In this document: positions 9,308 through 17,941 of the stretch, in pieces | How the letters are laid out: the number at the start of each line of letters is the position of its first letter | How positions within the stretch are numbered: position 1 is the first letter of the stretch | Source: Rubrobacteraceae bacterium | Lineage (GTDB): Bacteria; Actinomycetota; Rubrobacteria; Rubrobacterales; Rubrobacteraceae | Assembly: GCA_030448125.1 (NCBI GenBank) | Contig: JAUJNO010000008.1 | Location: 102,137-166,136 of the forward strand | Length of the DNA: 64,000 nt | Direction: 5' to 3' | The notes under the pieces: model-generated | Told to the model about the DNA's origin: nothing | What the model saw: only the letters and a program-made list of their open reading frames with translations | Databases searched by the model: none | Program-made: the position numbers and the translations under genes

Positions 9308-10365
9308 TAGAGATCGCCCTTGCGGGAGAGTTCGTAGGCGTGGAGGATCACGTTCTTGACCCGCTCGTCGAAGTTGGCGAAGCGGTCGTCCTTTGTCTGG
9401 CCGCTGTGCCAGCGAGCGTAGATCTGCTGAAGGATCACGGCGAGCTTGAAGTAGCCAAAAACCACGTACCAGTGTATGTTCGAAAGATCTCGCCCGCTCT
9501 TTTCGGCGTAACGGTCTATAAACTCTCTGCGGGTCATGAAGCCGGGGGTGTCCGCCACCGTAGGCAGAACCTCCTTGAGCTCCCGCGAGTCGCCGGCCTC
9601 GACCCAGTAGGAGAGCGAGACGGCCAAATCGAAGAGCGGGTCGCCAATCGTCGTCATCTCCCAGTCGAGGACGGCGCGGACCTCGGTGAGGTCTTCGGGG
9701 TTCAGGAGCAGGTTGTTGAGCTTGTAGTCGTTGTGGACGATAGTGGCCGGCGGGCTCTCGGGGATGTCCCGGGAGATCCACTCGGTCAGCGGTTCGACCT
9801 CTTCTATCTCTTCGGTCTTGGCCTTGTCGTAGCGCCCGATCCAACCCTTCACCTGCCGCTCGAGGAAGCCCTCCGGCCTCCCGAGCTCTCCCAGGCCTGC
9901 CTTCTGCCAGTCTACGGCGTGCAGCTCCACCAAAGTATCCACGACCATTCGGGACATTCCGCGGCGTAGCTCATCGGTCGGCTCGACGCCCTCCGGGAAG
10001 GAGTCGTCCACGGTTACGCCCTCGCGCCGCTCCATGACGTAGAACGGGGCTCCCACGATCGAATCATCCTCGCAGAAGAAGTAGGGCTTGGGCGCGAGCG
10101 GGAAAGCTTCGTGGAGCTTTTTCAAGAGCTTCGACTCCCGATCCATATCGTGCGCCTTGGGCGGCAACGGCCCCAAAGGCGGGCGACGCAGCACCCCCTC
10201 CCAGTCCCCGATCTTTACGAGGTACGTGAGGTTCGAGGCGCCGGAGGGGAACTGCTGAACCTCAAGATCCCCCTCGGGCAGCCCCTCTATGTTCTCCCTC
10301 ATGTAACGCTCGACGGCAGTGAGATCGAAGTCCTCGCCCTCGCGCACCTCTATCGTCTCGGCCAT
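9307..10365 (-). CDS. ACAD10/11-like phosphotransferase (aminoglycoside phosphotransferase fold)
   Basis: 352 residues, ATG 10365 after GAGGGAGGAAC. Kinase-fold landmarks are the Brenner motif H-N-D-Y-K-L-N-N (about residue 218) and D-W-E-M-T-T-I-G-D-P. Related domains are fused to acyl-CoA dehydrogenase in ACAD10/11, where they phosphorylate 4-hydroxyacyl-CoA to allow its beta-oxidation. The coupled position upstream of a 3-hydroxyacyl-CoA dehydrogenase supports a lipid substrate rather than an antibiotic. The 4-hydroxyacyl-CoA role is an inference. Confidence 0.85.
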   Translation of the reverse strand: MAETIEVREGEDFDLTAVERYMRENIEGLPEGDLEVQQFPSGASNLTYLVKIGDWEGVLRRPPLGPLPPKAHDMDRESKLLKKLHEAFPLAPKPYFFCEDDSIVGAPFYVMERREGVTVDDSFPEGVEPTDELRRGMSRMVVDTLVELHAVDWQKAGLGELGRPEGFLERQVKGWIGRYDKAKTEEIEEVEPLTEWISRDIPESPPATIVHNDYKLNNLLLNPEDLTEVRAVLDWEMTTIGDPLFDLAVSLSYWVEAGDSRELKEVLPTVADTPGFMTRREFIDRYAEKSGRDLSNIHWYVVFGYFKLAVILQQIYARWHSGQTKDDRFANFDERVKNVILHAYELSRKGDL

Positions 10366-10474
10366 TGTTCCTCCCTCTAGTCGGAAGTTATCAATTTTCA
10401 GTTTTTGGTGCTTTTCGCCGCCTATATATAACCGCGACTCGTCCGCTCTTCTCCCGAGCGTCTTCTCTAGCGGT

Positions 10475-11257
10475 CTACCCCTCGCCGTCCGCGTCTTGCT
10501 GATTACTGATAATCGAAGATTGACCGCTAACCGGCCTGAGCCGGCCATCGACGACCTCCGGGACGAGCCCGCTCGCCCCCACGTCCCCGACGAACTCCAG
10601 CTCCCTTGTCATGTCGTTCTCTAGGAACCACCGCCCCGCCCGGCTGTGTCTTAGAGCCTCCATCTCCCTGCCCTCGTAGCGTTCGGCGAAGTCGAGCGCG
10701 AGCCAGGCGGCGTCGTTCAGGCGCCAGTCGTCGAGGTAGCCGTCGTTGTTCAGGCGTGAGAGGATGGTCGAGGCGCCGAGGAAGTCTTCGGTGGTGAAGC
10801 GTCCTGCAGACCCCGCGCAGACCACGTAGACCGACTCAGTTCCGGACGCTTCGAGGTACCGGGCGACCGCCGGGGCGTTGCGCAGGCAACCTACAAGGAG
10901 CCTCCGTGCCGGCGCGGCGCTGCCGATGGCCCGGGTGCCGTTGGTGGTCACGAAGATCACGTCCTTATCTTCGACCACCTCGGGCGTGTACTCCTCGGGG
11001 TACGGGCCGAGGTCGTAGCCTTCGATCTTCTCGGCGTCCTGCTCGCCGCCGCGCAACGTACGCGTCCGGTCGAGCCCGCTTCCCACCTCCTCGGCCTCCT
11101 CCAGGCTCGCGACCGGCAAGACGCTTCGGGCGCCGTTCTCGAGGATCGCCAGGAGGGTCGTCGTCGCCAGGAAGACGTCTATGACGACCACGGTCGCGCC
11201 GGAGAGCTTCTCCGGCTCGATCTCCTGCCGCGTCATCAAGACCCGTAGCCTCTTCAA
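10475..11257 (-). CDS. 2-phosphosulfolactate phosphatase family protein (ComB-like)
   Basis: 260 residues. Family features are V-I-D-V-F-L-A-T-T-T near residue 26 and the T-T-N-G-T-R-A motif near 106, with C-A-G-S-A-G-R-F-T-T-E-D at about 146-157. ComB removes phosphate from 2-phosphosulfolactate in coenzyme M synthesis in methanogens; in bacteria the family occurs without that pathway, for example in sulfolactate formation. No comA or comC partner is adjacent. The last 20 residues (Ser/Asn/Gln-rich) look non-conserved. The sulfonate role here is uncertain. Confidence 0.8.
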   Translation of the reverse strand: MKRLRVLMTRQEIEPEKLSGATVVVIDVFLATTTLLAILENGARSVLPVASLEEAEEVGSGLDRTRTLRGGEQDAEKIEGYDLGPYPEEYTPEVVEDKDVIFVTTNGTRAIGSAAPARRLLVGCLRNAPAVARYLEASGTESVYVVCAGSAGRFTTEDFLGASTILSRLNNDGYLDDWRLNDAAWLALDFAERYEGREMEALRHSRAGRWFLENDMTRELEFVGDVGASGLVPEVVDGRLRPVSGQSSIISNQQDADGEG

Positions 11258-11545
11258 AACACCAACCTCTTTCCCACCCGGAGAGCCGCCCTATTCTACA
11301 GAACCCGGCGTTTCAGCTCACGGAGCCCGGACCGTCCACACCGCCGGTGAAGGGTGGCGCCCCTTACGCCCGACGCTGAAACTCTCCCGTCTACCAGCGG
11401 AGCAACCTCGAGGTCGAGAGGCCCGTTTCTTGCTCTGGCCCGAACATCGAAACAGCTTCGAGCCGTTCTCGTAAGTCCATCCACGGTTGTTTTTCATGTC
11501 CGGTGTTATACGCTCTTCCGGAAGACTTGATTTTGGGAGTGTACT

Positions 11546-13426
11546 TTGAGAAGAATGCTTTTTGTAGTAATGGTCGTCGCGGTCCTGAGCTCTTGCGGCA
11601 GCGCCCGGCCCGCGGCCCAGGACAACGCTTCGCGGGAGGACGACACCGGCGAAGAGACCACCTCCGCCGAACAGGCTTCGGCAGGTGAGACAACCGAGCC
11701 GACCGTCTCCTCGACGCCCGTCGCCGATGTCGGTATAGAACCTATCCAGAACACGCTGGACAGCCCGGCCGTCGCCGGGTCCGGCATGGTCAGTTCCGCC
11801 AACCCATACGCCACGCGAGCCGGTACGGAGATCCTGGCCGCAGGAGGCAACGCCTACGACGCCGCCGTTGCGGTCGCCGCCGCTTTGAACGTCGTGGAGC
11901 CGATGATGAGCGGTATCGGGGGCTACGGGGCGATAGTCGTCTACGACGCCGAAAGAGGCGAGACGCGGTTCCTCGACACCGGCAGCAGGACGCCCGCGGC
12001 TCTAGATACGGCCGTGTTCCGCGAACCGACGCCCGACTTTATAGACAACCGGTGCGGCGCCAGGGCCGTCACCACGCCGGGCAACCTGAACGCCTGGGAG
12101 CGGCTGTCGGAGGATTACGGCGAGCTGGAGTGGCGACGCCTCTTCGACCCGGCCATCGAGCTCGCCGACGAGGGGTTCGTCCTCAACAACACCACCGCCG
12201 GCTGGGTCGACGCGGCGTGGCCCGCCTTCCCCGAGAACGCGAGGAGCATCTACGGGAACGACGGGGCGCCGCTGGGCGCGGGCGAGACCCTCGTGCAAGA
12301 GGACCTGGCGAACTCCTTCGGGCTCATCGCCGAGCAGGGTTCCGAGGTGTTGTACGGCGGTGAGCTGGGAGAGGCCATCGACGCCACCATACGGGAGAAC
12401 GGCGGTTTCCTGACGATCGACGATCTGCGTGACAACCAGGCCCGGTGGCGCGAGACCGTCAGCGTGGACCACCGCGGCTACGAGGTGGTCACGGCGTCCC
12501 CGCCGGCTACCTCGTGGAACTCCCTTCTCCGGCTGGGGGTCATGGGCCAGTTCGACCTGGGGGCGTACGACCACAACAGCGCCGACTACCTGCACACGAT
12601 CGCGGAGGTCAACAAGCAGGCCTCCCAGGCGGCTCGAAACTACGCCACCGACCCGGAGATAGAGGAGACGCCGCTGGACCTGCTGCTCTCGCAAAGCTTC
12701 TGGGCCGACGCGGCCGCGCAGGTAAACCCCTACCAGGCGTCGCCGAACGCGCCGACCTCCCCGTTCGGTACGCCCACGCGCTGCATACCCCAGAGCTACC
12801 AGCCCGTGTACGCGCCCGCAGGTGCGCCCGCGGACGCGCCTACGGCCACCCCCGAGGCGCAGTCGCACACCACGCACTTCGTCGTGGCGGACAAAGACGG
12901 GAACGTGGTCAGTGCGACTCAGACTCTGGGCAACATCTTCGGGAGCAAGGTCATGCCGGAGGGGACGGGTATCTGGCTCAACGATGCCATCGCGTGGAGC
13001 CGCTTCGAGCCCGCGGGGAACGTCTTCGACGTCTTCCCCGGCCGCCAGAGCCTCTACGCGCTCTGTCCGACCATCGTCATGAGCGACGGTAGGCCTTACG
13101 CCGCGATAGGGACCCCCGGCGGGCGCACCATCCCGCAGACGACACCGCAGATGCTCACGAACATGTTCGACTTCGACATGGACATCCAACAGGCGATCTC
13201 CGCTCCACGCATCAGCTTCGCGTTCCCGAACGCGCTGGTGGTCGAGACCGGCATACCGCGGTCCGTCCGCGACGAGCTCTCGGCCCGGGGCCACAACGTG
13301 CGGGTGGACGAGCTGGGCTTAGGCAACGCCCACGGTCTGACCATCGAGTACGACGCGCAAGGCAGACCGGTCCGATTTACCGGTGGATCCGACCCGCGAG
13401 GCGAAGGCGCCGCGGCAGGATATTGA
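11546..13426 (+). CDS. ggt: gamma-glutamyltransferase, lipoprotein
   Basis: 626 residues from TTG 11546. A lipoprotein signal ends in L-S-S-C, so the enzyme is likely exported and lipid-anchored. The large-subunit part carries N-A-Y-D-A-A-V-A and G-I-G-G-Y-G (about residues 105-135). The autoprocessing site is S-H-T-T-H-F, whose Thr becomes the N-terminal nucleophile of the small subunit; later motifs G-T-G-I-W-L-N-D and A-I-G-T-P-G-G-R are also present. GGT cleaves glutathione and other gamma-glutamyl peptides outside the cell. A Pro/Ala-rich stretch (P-A-G-A-P-A-D-A-P-T-A-T-P) lies just before the nucleophile, at the expected flexible junction. The gene stands alone. Confidence 0.92.
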   Translation: MRRMLFVVMVVAVLSSCGSARPAAQDNASREDDTGEETTSAEQASAGETTEPTVSSTPVADVGIEPIQNTLDSPAVAGSGMVSSANPYATRAGTEILAAGGNAYDAAVAVAAALNVVEPMMSGIGGYGAIVVYDAERGETRFLDTGSRTPAALDTAVFREPTPDFIDNRCGARAVTTPGNLNAWERLSEDYGELEWRRLFDPAIELADEGFVLNNTTAGWVDAAWPAFPENARSIYGNDGAPLGAGETLVQEDLANSFGLIAEQGSEVLYGGELGEAIDATIRENGGFLTIDDLRDNQARWRETVSVDHRGYEVVTASPPATSWNSLLRLGVMGQFDLGAYDHNSADYLHTIAEVNKQASQAARNYATDPEIEETPLDLLLSQSFWADAAAQVNPYQASPNAPTSPFGTPTRCIPQSYQPVYAPAGAPADAPTATPEAQSHTTHFVVADKDGNVVSATQTLGNIFGSKVMPEGTGIWLNDAIAWSRFEPAGNVFDVFPGRQSLYALCPTIVMSDGRPYAAIGTPGGRTIPQTTPQMLTNMFDFDMDIQQAISAPRISFAFPNALVVETGIPRSVRDELSARGHNVRVDELGLGNAHGLTIEYDAQGRPVRFTGGSDPRGEGAAAGY

Positions 13427-13826
13427 GCCACGCGGAGGACACCGCGGCCGGTATACAGGTGCAACAACAGGTCAGGCGGCAAGAGAAGACCGCGCATTAG
13501 TCCCGGAGCATTCGCAAACCGCGCCGCCGGTGCCACAGCTACCGACTCGAACCGTCCTTCCGGGCTCCGGGGACCGGTACCCCAAGCACCTGCCCGCCAG
13601 GGCGCTCGTGTACGCCCACGAGCAGAGACACCCGCCGGAGTCGCCCTGTAAGGCCCCGCTACCGTCGCGCAGTGCTCGGATCCGCGCGACGTACCAAAGA
13701 GTTCAACAGCAAGCGCGCCGGCTTGTCCGGAGAAACGCGCGGCAAGATACCCGGATGCCGGTTGGATCCGTGCTCCCGTTGCCGTCGCTGTGAGATTCTC
13801 GCAACCAATGACCTGAATGGCGTAAA
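13427..13826. other. 400-bp non-coding stretch after the gamma-glutamyltransferase gene
   Basis: Open frames here are Arg/Pro-rich and lack ribosome binding sites or recognisable domains. I see no gene until the hairpin at 13827. Confidence 0.4.
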
Positions 13827-13859
13827 GAGGGCCCGGATCGATGAACGATCCGGGCCCTC
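13827..13859. terminator. 14-bp perfect hairpin
   Basis: GAGGGCCCGGATCG and its exact complement around a 5-nt loop (ATGAA). It has no T tract, so it may be an intrinsic terminator of the weak-U type common in high-GC actinomycetes, or a protein-binding palindrome. Confidence 0.55.
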
Positions 13860-14007
13860 CTCGGTGTGTGGTTGTCCGCTGTACCTACCGGTCGCTCACG
13901 CCGACCACTCGGCCGCCTCCCTCGAAGCCTGAACTGCCGGCTAGAGGGACAGCTCCACGTCGTCGTCTCCATCATCGCCGTAATCGAGCACCGTACTGTC
14001 GTCCCCC

Positions 14008-14352
14008 ATGGGTCCCCAGGGCAACACGGGCAACGACTTCCTCTACGGCCAGGAAGGTATCGACACGATCTTCGGCGGGGAAGGGCTCCGATACGATCGA
14101 GGGCGAGGAGGACGACGACCGGCTCAACGGCGAGGAAGGTAACGACATGGTCTTCGGCGGCGACGGTAACGACCGCCTGAACGACCAGGCCGGCCAGGAC
14201 AGGACACGCTTGAGGGCCAAGGCGGCAGTGACCGCCTGAACGACGCGGACGGCGACAACAGAGACACCATCCGCGGCGGCCGAGGCGAAGACATATGCAT
14301 CGGTGACCGCAAGGACACGTTCAAGGGCTGTGAGGTCGAACGCATAAAGTAG
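14008..14352 (+). pseudogene. RTX-type calcium-binding repeat protein remnant
   Basis: Across three frames the DNA encodes successive nonapeptide repeats of the G-G-x-G-x-D type: Q-G-N-T-G-N-D-F-L-Y-G, then G-E-E-G-N-D-M-V-F-G-G-D-G-N-D-R-L, then G-G-S-D-R-L-N-D and R-G-E-D-I-C-I-G-D, ending in K-G-C-E-V-E-R-I-K and TAG 14350-14352. Such repeats bind calcium in secreted proteins. Frame changes occur at about 14084 and 14203. No signal peptide is joined to it, so even with the frames restored it is only a C-terminal piece. Confidence 0.6.
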
Positions 14353-14396
14353 CTGGTAAGGGTTAGTAGCCCCGCCAGACCGCCTTTGAGCAGCGA

Positions 14397-14430
14397 AGAA
14401 CCGGGGTTTTCACACCCCGGTTCTTTTGTT
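14397..14430 (+). terminator. rho-independent terminator after the RTX remnant
   Basis: Perfect 11-bp stem AGAACCGGGGT with its complement, 6-nt loop, followed by a T-rich run (TTTTGTT). It is the best-formed intrinsic terminator in the window. Confidence 0.8.
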
Positions 14431-14580
14431 GCGTCGCCTATCCTACGCCTCTCTACGCCCTCCGGTCTTCCAGAGCCTCTTCGTTCCCACATCTCTTGTA
14501 CGGCCATCGCAAGGTAGAGGGGATATGTAGTAGTGTGTGGCGCGTAAGCATCGTGGCGGAGGCTGGGTGACGGGAGAGTG

Positions 14581-15393
14581 GTGAGGTTCAGCGCGAACGT
14601 TTCGATCCTGTTCAAGGAGGCGCCGTTCCTGGAGCGTTTCGGGCGGGCGGCGGAGGCCGGCTTTTAGGCGGTCGAGTTCTGGTGGCCGTCGGGCGAGGAC
14701 CTCGGAGAGGTGGAGAAGGAGATCAAAGACGCGGGCCTACAGGTCGCGCTCTTCAACTTCGACGCCGGGGACATGGCGGGCGGGGACCGGGGGCTCGTGA
14801 GCGACCCATCGCGCGAGGAGCGGTTCCGGAAGAACGTACCGGTGGCGCTGGAGCTAGCCCGGAGCCTCGGATGTTGGAGGCTGAACATGCTCGCGAGCCA
14901 GGAGATCTCCGGGCTGCGACGCGAGGAGCAGCTCGAACTGGCACGCGGTAACGTGACCTTCGCAGCGGACGAGGCCAGAGAGGTCGGGATCGAGGTGCTG
15001 GTGGAGGCCGTGAACACCTTCGAGAACGGACCGTACCTGCTGAGCACCACGGCGCAGGCGGCCGGTTTCGTGCGGAGCGTCGGGCTGGAGAACGTGAAGT
15101 TACAGCACGACTTCTACCACATGCAGCGGATGGAAGGGAACCTCGTAGCGACGCTCGAACGGTACGCAGGCATGATCGGGCACGTCCAGATCGCCGACTC
15201 GCCCGGGCGGGGGGAGCCGGGGACCGGCGAGATCCACTACCCCTACGTCCTCTCCCGACTCGAAGAGCTTGACTACGATGGCTACGTTGGCCTCGAATAC
15301 AACCCGACGACCGGGACCACCGGGGAGAGCCTCGCGTGGCTGCCCAAACAGCTTCGTACGGGAGACGTAGCTGTCTCGGACCTGAAACTTTAG
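14581..15393 (+). pseudogene. hyi: hydroxypyruvate isomerase-like TIM-barrel protein with an in-frame TAG
   Basis: From GTG 14581 the frame encodes the usual start (R-F-S-A-N-V-S-I-L-F) and reaches A-G-F-stop-A-V-E-F-W-W-P. The amber codon at 14665-14667 stands where relatives have a sense codon, perhaps Glu (GAG). Downstream the frame is open to 15393 with V-E-A-V-N-T, H-D-F-Y-H-M-Q-R-M-E-G and H-V-Q-I-A-D-S-P-G-R, including the metal-binding Glu, His and Asp residues of the family. The enzyme converts hydroxypyruvate and tartronate semialdehyde. It precedes the tartronate semialdehyde reductase gene by 16 bp. A restart at GTG 14710 would lack the first barrel strands. Confidence 0.8.
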
Positions 15394-15409
15394 GGAAGGG
15401 GAGGACGCG

Positions 15410-16312
15410 ATGGCAGAAAAGGTCGGCTTTATAGGACTCGGCATCATGGGCAAACCGATGGCCCGCAACCTGATGCAGATCGGGCACGAGCTCGTGGTCT
15501 ACAACAGAAGCCGGGAGAAGGCGGACGAGCTGGCCGAAGAGGGAGCAGTAGTCGCCGGAAGCCCCAGAGAGGTGGCCGAGCAGAGCGACGTCGTCGTGAC
15601 TATGCTCCCGGACTCTCCCGAGGTCCGGGAGGTCGTCGCCGGGGAGGACGGCGTCTTCGAGGGGATCGGAGAAGGTTCACTCCTCGTGGACATGAGCACC
15701 ATCTCGCCGGTGGTTACAAAAGAACTCGCCGCCGAAGCCGGGAAGAAGGGCGTGGGTATACTCGACGCCCCGGTCTCGGGCGGGGAGCCGGGGGCGGTAG
15801 AGGGGACGCTCTCGATCATGGTCGGGGGCGGCGAGGAGGACTTCGAGAGGGCGAAGCCCATCTTCGACGTCCTCGGCGAGACGGTGGTACACGTCGGCGA
15901 GGCCGGGGCGGGGCAGGTCGCCAAGGCGTGCAACCAGATCGTGGTGGCGCTCGTCATAGAGGCCGTCTCCGAGGCGCTCGTGCTCGGCTCGAAGGCCGGG
16001 GTGAACCCGGCGAAGATCATCGACGTCCTCTCCGGCGGGCTCGCTGGGAACAAGGTGATGGAGGCCAAAAGAGACTTCTTCCTGGAGCACGACTTTGATC
16101 CGGGCTTCAGGGTCGAGCTACACCATAAGGACCTGGGGATAGCGCTGGCGGCGAGCAGAGAGTATGGGGTGGCGTTGCCGATTACGGCAATAGTCAGCCA
16201 GATGCTGGAGGCTCTGAAGGCGAAGGGCTCCGGAGACAGGGATCACTCAGCGATCCTGACCCTGATAGAGGATCTCGCGCAACACAGGATAGGGGAAGGC
16301 GCCTCCTACTAA
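15410..16312 (+). CDS. glxR: 2-hydroxy-3-oxopropionate (tartronate semialdehyde) reductase
   Basis: 300 residues, ATG after GGGGAGGACGCG. The beta-hydroxyacid dehydrogenase signature F-I-G-L-G-I-M-G-K-P-M-A-R-N-L is at residues 6-20. The substrate-binding D-A-P-V-S-G-G is near 120, and the catalytic lysine lies in G-A-G-Q-V-A-K-A-C-N-Q near 170. It reduces tartronate semialdehyde to glycerate with NAD(P)H in glyoxylate assimilation. It is paired with the hydroxypyruvate isomerase gene upstream; glyoxylate carboligase is not in the window. Related 3-hydroxyisobutyrate dehydrogenases are the main alternative, but the neighbour favours this call. Confidence 0.88.
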   Translation: MAEKVGFIGLGIMGKPMARNLMQIGHELVVYNRSREKADELAEEGAVVAGSPREVAEQSDVVVTMLPDSPEVREVVAGEDGVFEGIGEGSLLVDMSTISPVVTKELAAEAGKKGVGILDAPVSGGEPGAVEGTLSIMVGGGEEDFERAKPIFDVLGETVVHVGEAGAGQVAKACNQIVVALVIEAVSEALVLGSKAGVNPAKIIDVLSGGLAGNKVMEAKRDFFLEHDFDPGFRVELHHKDLGIALAASREYGVALPITAIVSQMLEALKAKGSGDRDHSAILTLIEDLAQHRIGEGASY

Positions 16313-16590
16313 CGATCATCCCCGTCCCTGGCCGTAAGCCTCGCGCTGATATGCGGGAGATGTCCGCCGGCGGGAGCGGGACGGGGCCTGCTCCCCCTCA
16401 CAAAAGGTTCTGACTCGGTACGCGTTGCTGTCGAAGCCCCGAAAGGCAAAAGAACCCGCGCCACCTGGAGCGCCTGGCGGTCGTCCGGGGGCCTCCGGCA
16501 TCCTGCAAGAAGCTTACCGTTCGGTTGGGCTAGATGCGTGTTGCGCGGTCTGCTTAGCTTATAGCATCCTGATGCGGCCCTGGGGTCGCC

Positions 16591-16773
16591 TCAAACGTTG
16601 GTCACGATGAAAGCGTAGGTGTAGGTGGCAATCTTGGCCACGATCCTCGTGGCCAGCCCGGTGAACATAGTGGCCAACGACTCGCCCAGCCTGAAGACCC
16701 TCTTCAGGCTCGGGAAGACGATCTCTATCTGCAGCCTAATCCCGTGCTGCCATTCGGCCCGCTCGCTGTGCTT
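16591..16773 (-). pseudogene. transposase C-terminal fragment
   Basis: Sixty residues with no start, reading R-L-Q-I-E-I-V-F-P-S-L-K-R-V-F, then L-A-T-M-F-T-G-L-A-T-R-I-V-A-K-I-A and stopping at TGA 16591. The layout (basic helix, then a T-G-L-A-T-R-I-x-A-K-I element close to the C-terminus) matches the tail of IS982/IS5-type transposases. It begins directly at the stop codon of the substrate-binding lipoprotein gene, so the rest of the element has been lost. No terminal inverted repeats were found. Confidence 0.5.
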
Positions 16774-17748
16774 TTAGAGTTTCGGTAAGGCATAACTTGC
16801 ATTGTTCCGGCCGGCTGGCCACCAGATCTGCTGGTCGATCCCAGGCAAGCGGAAGGCCCGAATCCGAGCTTGCGTGGCTGGAGCAAGCAGGTACTGTTGG
16901 AAGGCCGTTACGCCCTCCACGTTTACCCCCGCCACCATATCAGGGTTGACCGCAACCGTCACCATGATCCGCTGTAGCAGGGGATCATTCAGCACTAGGG
17001 GTTGCAGTTCGACCTTGTTTTGCTGCTGTGTTCTAAGAAACGGGGTCAGCCCCCAGAGAACATACCCGCCCTGCTGTGCGGCCTCCGCGATGGCGTCCTG
17101 CCCTTGCAACCCTTGATCGCTATACCATCCCTCCTTCTCGGGAGAGCCGGCAGCGTTCCAGAGGATCTCGGTTAGGTATTTGACCCCTTCGATGTTATTG
17201 ATGATAAGCGGCGACTGGGTATTCGCGATGCGGCGGAAGGCTTCTACCAGATCGGTCAGGTCCTGAACCTGCGCCGGGTCACTTGGAGGACCGAGCAAGG
17301 CGAGTTGATTGAAGAAGACGGGCTGAGGCCACTGTCCAAAGCCATCCTGCATGAAGACTTGCGCGTCCTTGTGGCCGTAGTGTGAGAGGACCACGTCGGC
17401 CTGTCCGTCGCGCGCCGGTCCGTAGACATCTTGCCCCGTCGTGAGCTCGACTTGATACCCCGTCTGCCGCTCGAAATCGGGGAGGAGGTCGTCATAGAGG
17501 CCACCATCTTGCGGGGTCACGACCGAAGAAAGGCGGACGAGAGAGGTCGATGTAGTGGTCCCGGTGGCGGGCGAGCTCTCTGCATCACCACCGGTGTCCT
17601 TGCTACAGGCTGCCAGTGCCCCGCTCACAGCCACGGCGCCAGCCGCACCGCCGAGAAGCTGCAGGAAGCGAAGTCGACTCACGGCGCCTGCGGTGAACGT
17701 AGCCGCTAAGTCGGTAGTCTTCCCAGGAGGGAATACGTCTGTCATCAT
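16774..17748 (-). CDS. extracellular substrate-binding lipoprotein, tungstate/molybdate (TupA)-like
   Basis: 324 residues from ATG 17748 (AGAAAGG 5 bp upstream). A signal with lipobox A-L-A-A-C-S is followed by a periplasmic-binding-protein fold: G-G-L-Y-D-D-L-L-P-D-F-E-R-Q-T-G, A-D-V-V-L-S-H-Y-G, and F-F-N-Q-L-A-L-L-G-P-P-S-D-P-A, which align in order with TupA-type tungstate binders. No permease or ATPase gene is next to it. A transposase remnant sits exactly at its 3' end and may have removed the partners. Codon choice looks less GC-extreme than in the neighbours. A different oxyanion or organic ligand is possible. Confidence 0.7.
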   Translation of the reverse strand: MMTDVFPPGKTTDLAATFTAGAVSRLRFLQLLGGAAGAVAVSGALAACSKDTGGDAESSPATGTTTSTSLVRLSSVVTPQDGGLYDDLLPDFERQTGYQVELTTGQDVYGPARDGQADVVLSHYGHKDAQVFMQDGFGQWPQPVFFNQLALLGPPSDPAQVQDLTDLVEAFRRIANTQSPLIINNIEGVKYLTEILWNAAGSPEKEGWYSDQGLQGQDAIAEAAQQGGYVLWGLTPFLRTQQQNKVELQPLVLNDPLLQRIMVTVAVNPDMVAGVNVEGVTAFQQYLLAPATQARIRAFRLPGIDQQIWWPAGRNNASYALPKL

Positions 17749-17941
17749 CAGGGCCTTTCTCAATCCGGATTAGATCTGAGGCTCCTAAATAGAGGCAATG
17801 GCAGTCCCTTGGCCGAATCTAGCAGGAGATGTACAGGCTTCGAATAATGCCACAAGTCAAGCGTGGTCCCTCCGAAATTCACGGACTTCTTCTTGGGTAG
17901 TGTGGACCCTCGTTCTACCGCATCAATCACGCAACACTCAT

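Noticed and set aside
9307..10365. Aminoglycoside resistance gene
   Set aside because: The fold matches, but the coupled 3-hydroxyacyl-CoA dehydrogenase and sequence style point to the ACAD10/11-like lipid group.
12002..13294. 430-residue minus-strand frame opposite gamma-glutamyltransferase
   Set aside because: Arg/Val/Gly-rich shadow with no ribosome site; the plus-strand enzyme is complete.
14665..14667. TAG as a pyrrolysine codon
   Set aside because: No Pyl genes are seen, the protein family has no known pyrrolysine, and a single substitution is simpler.
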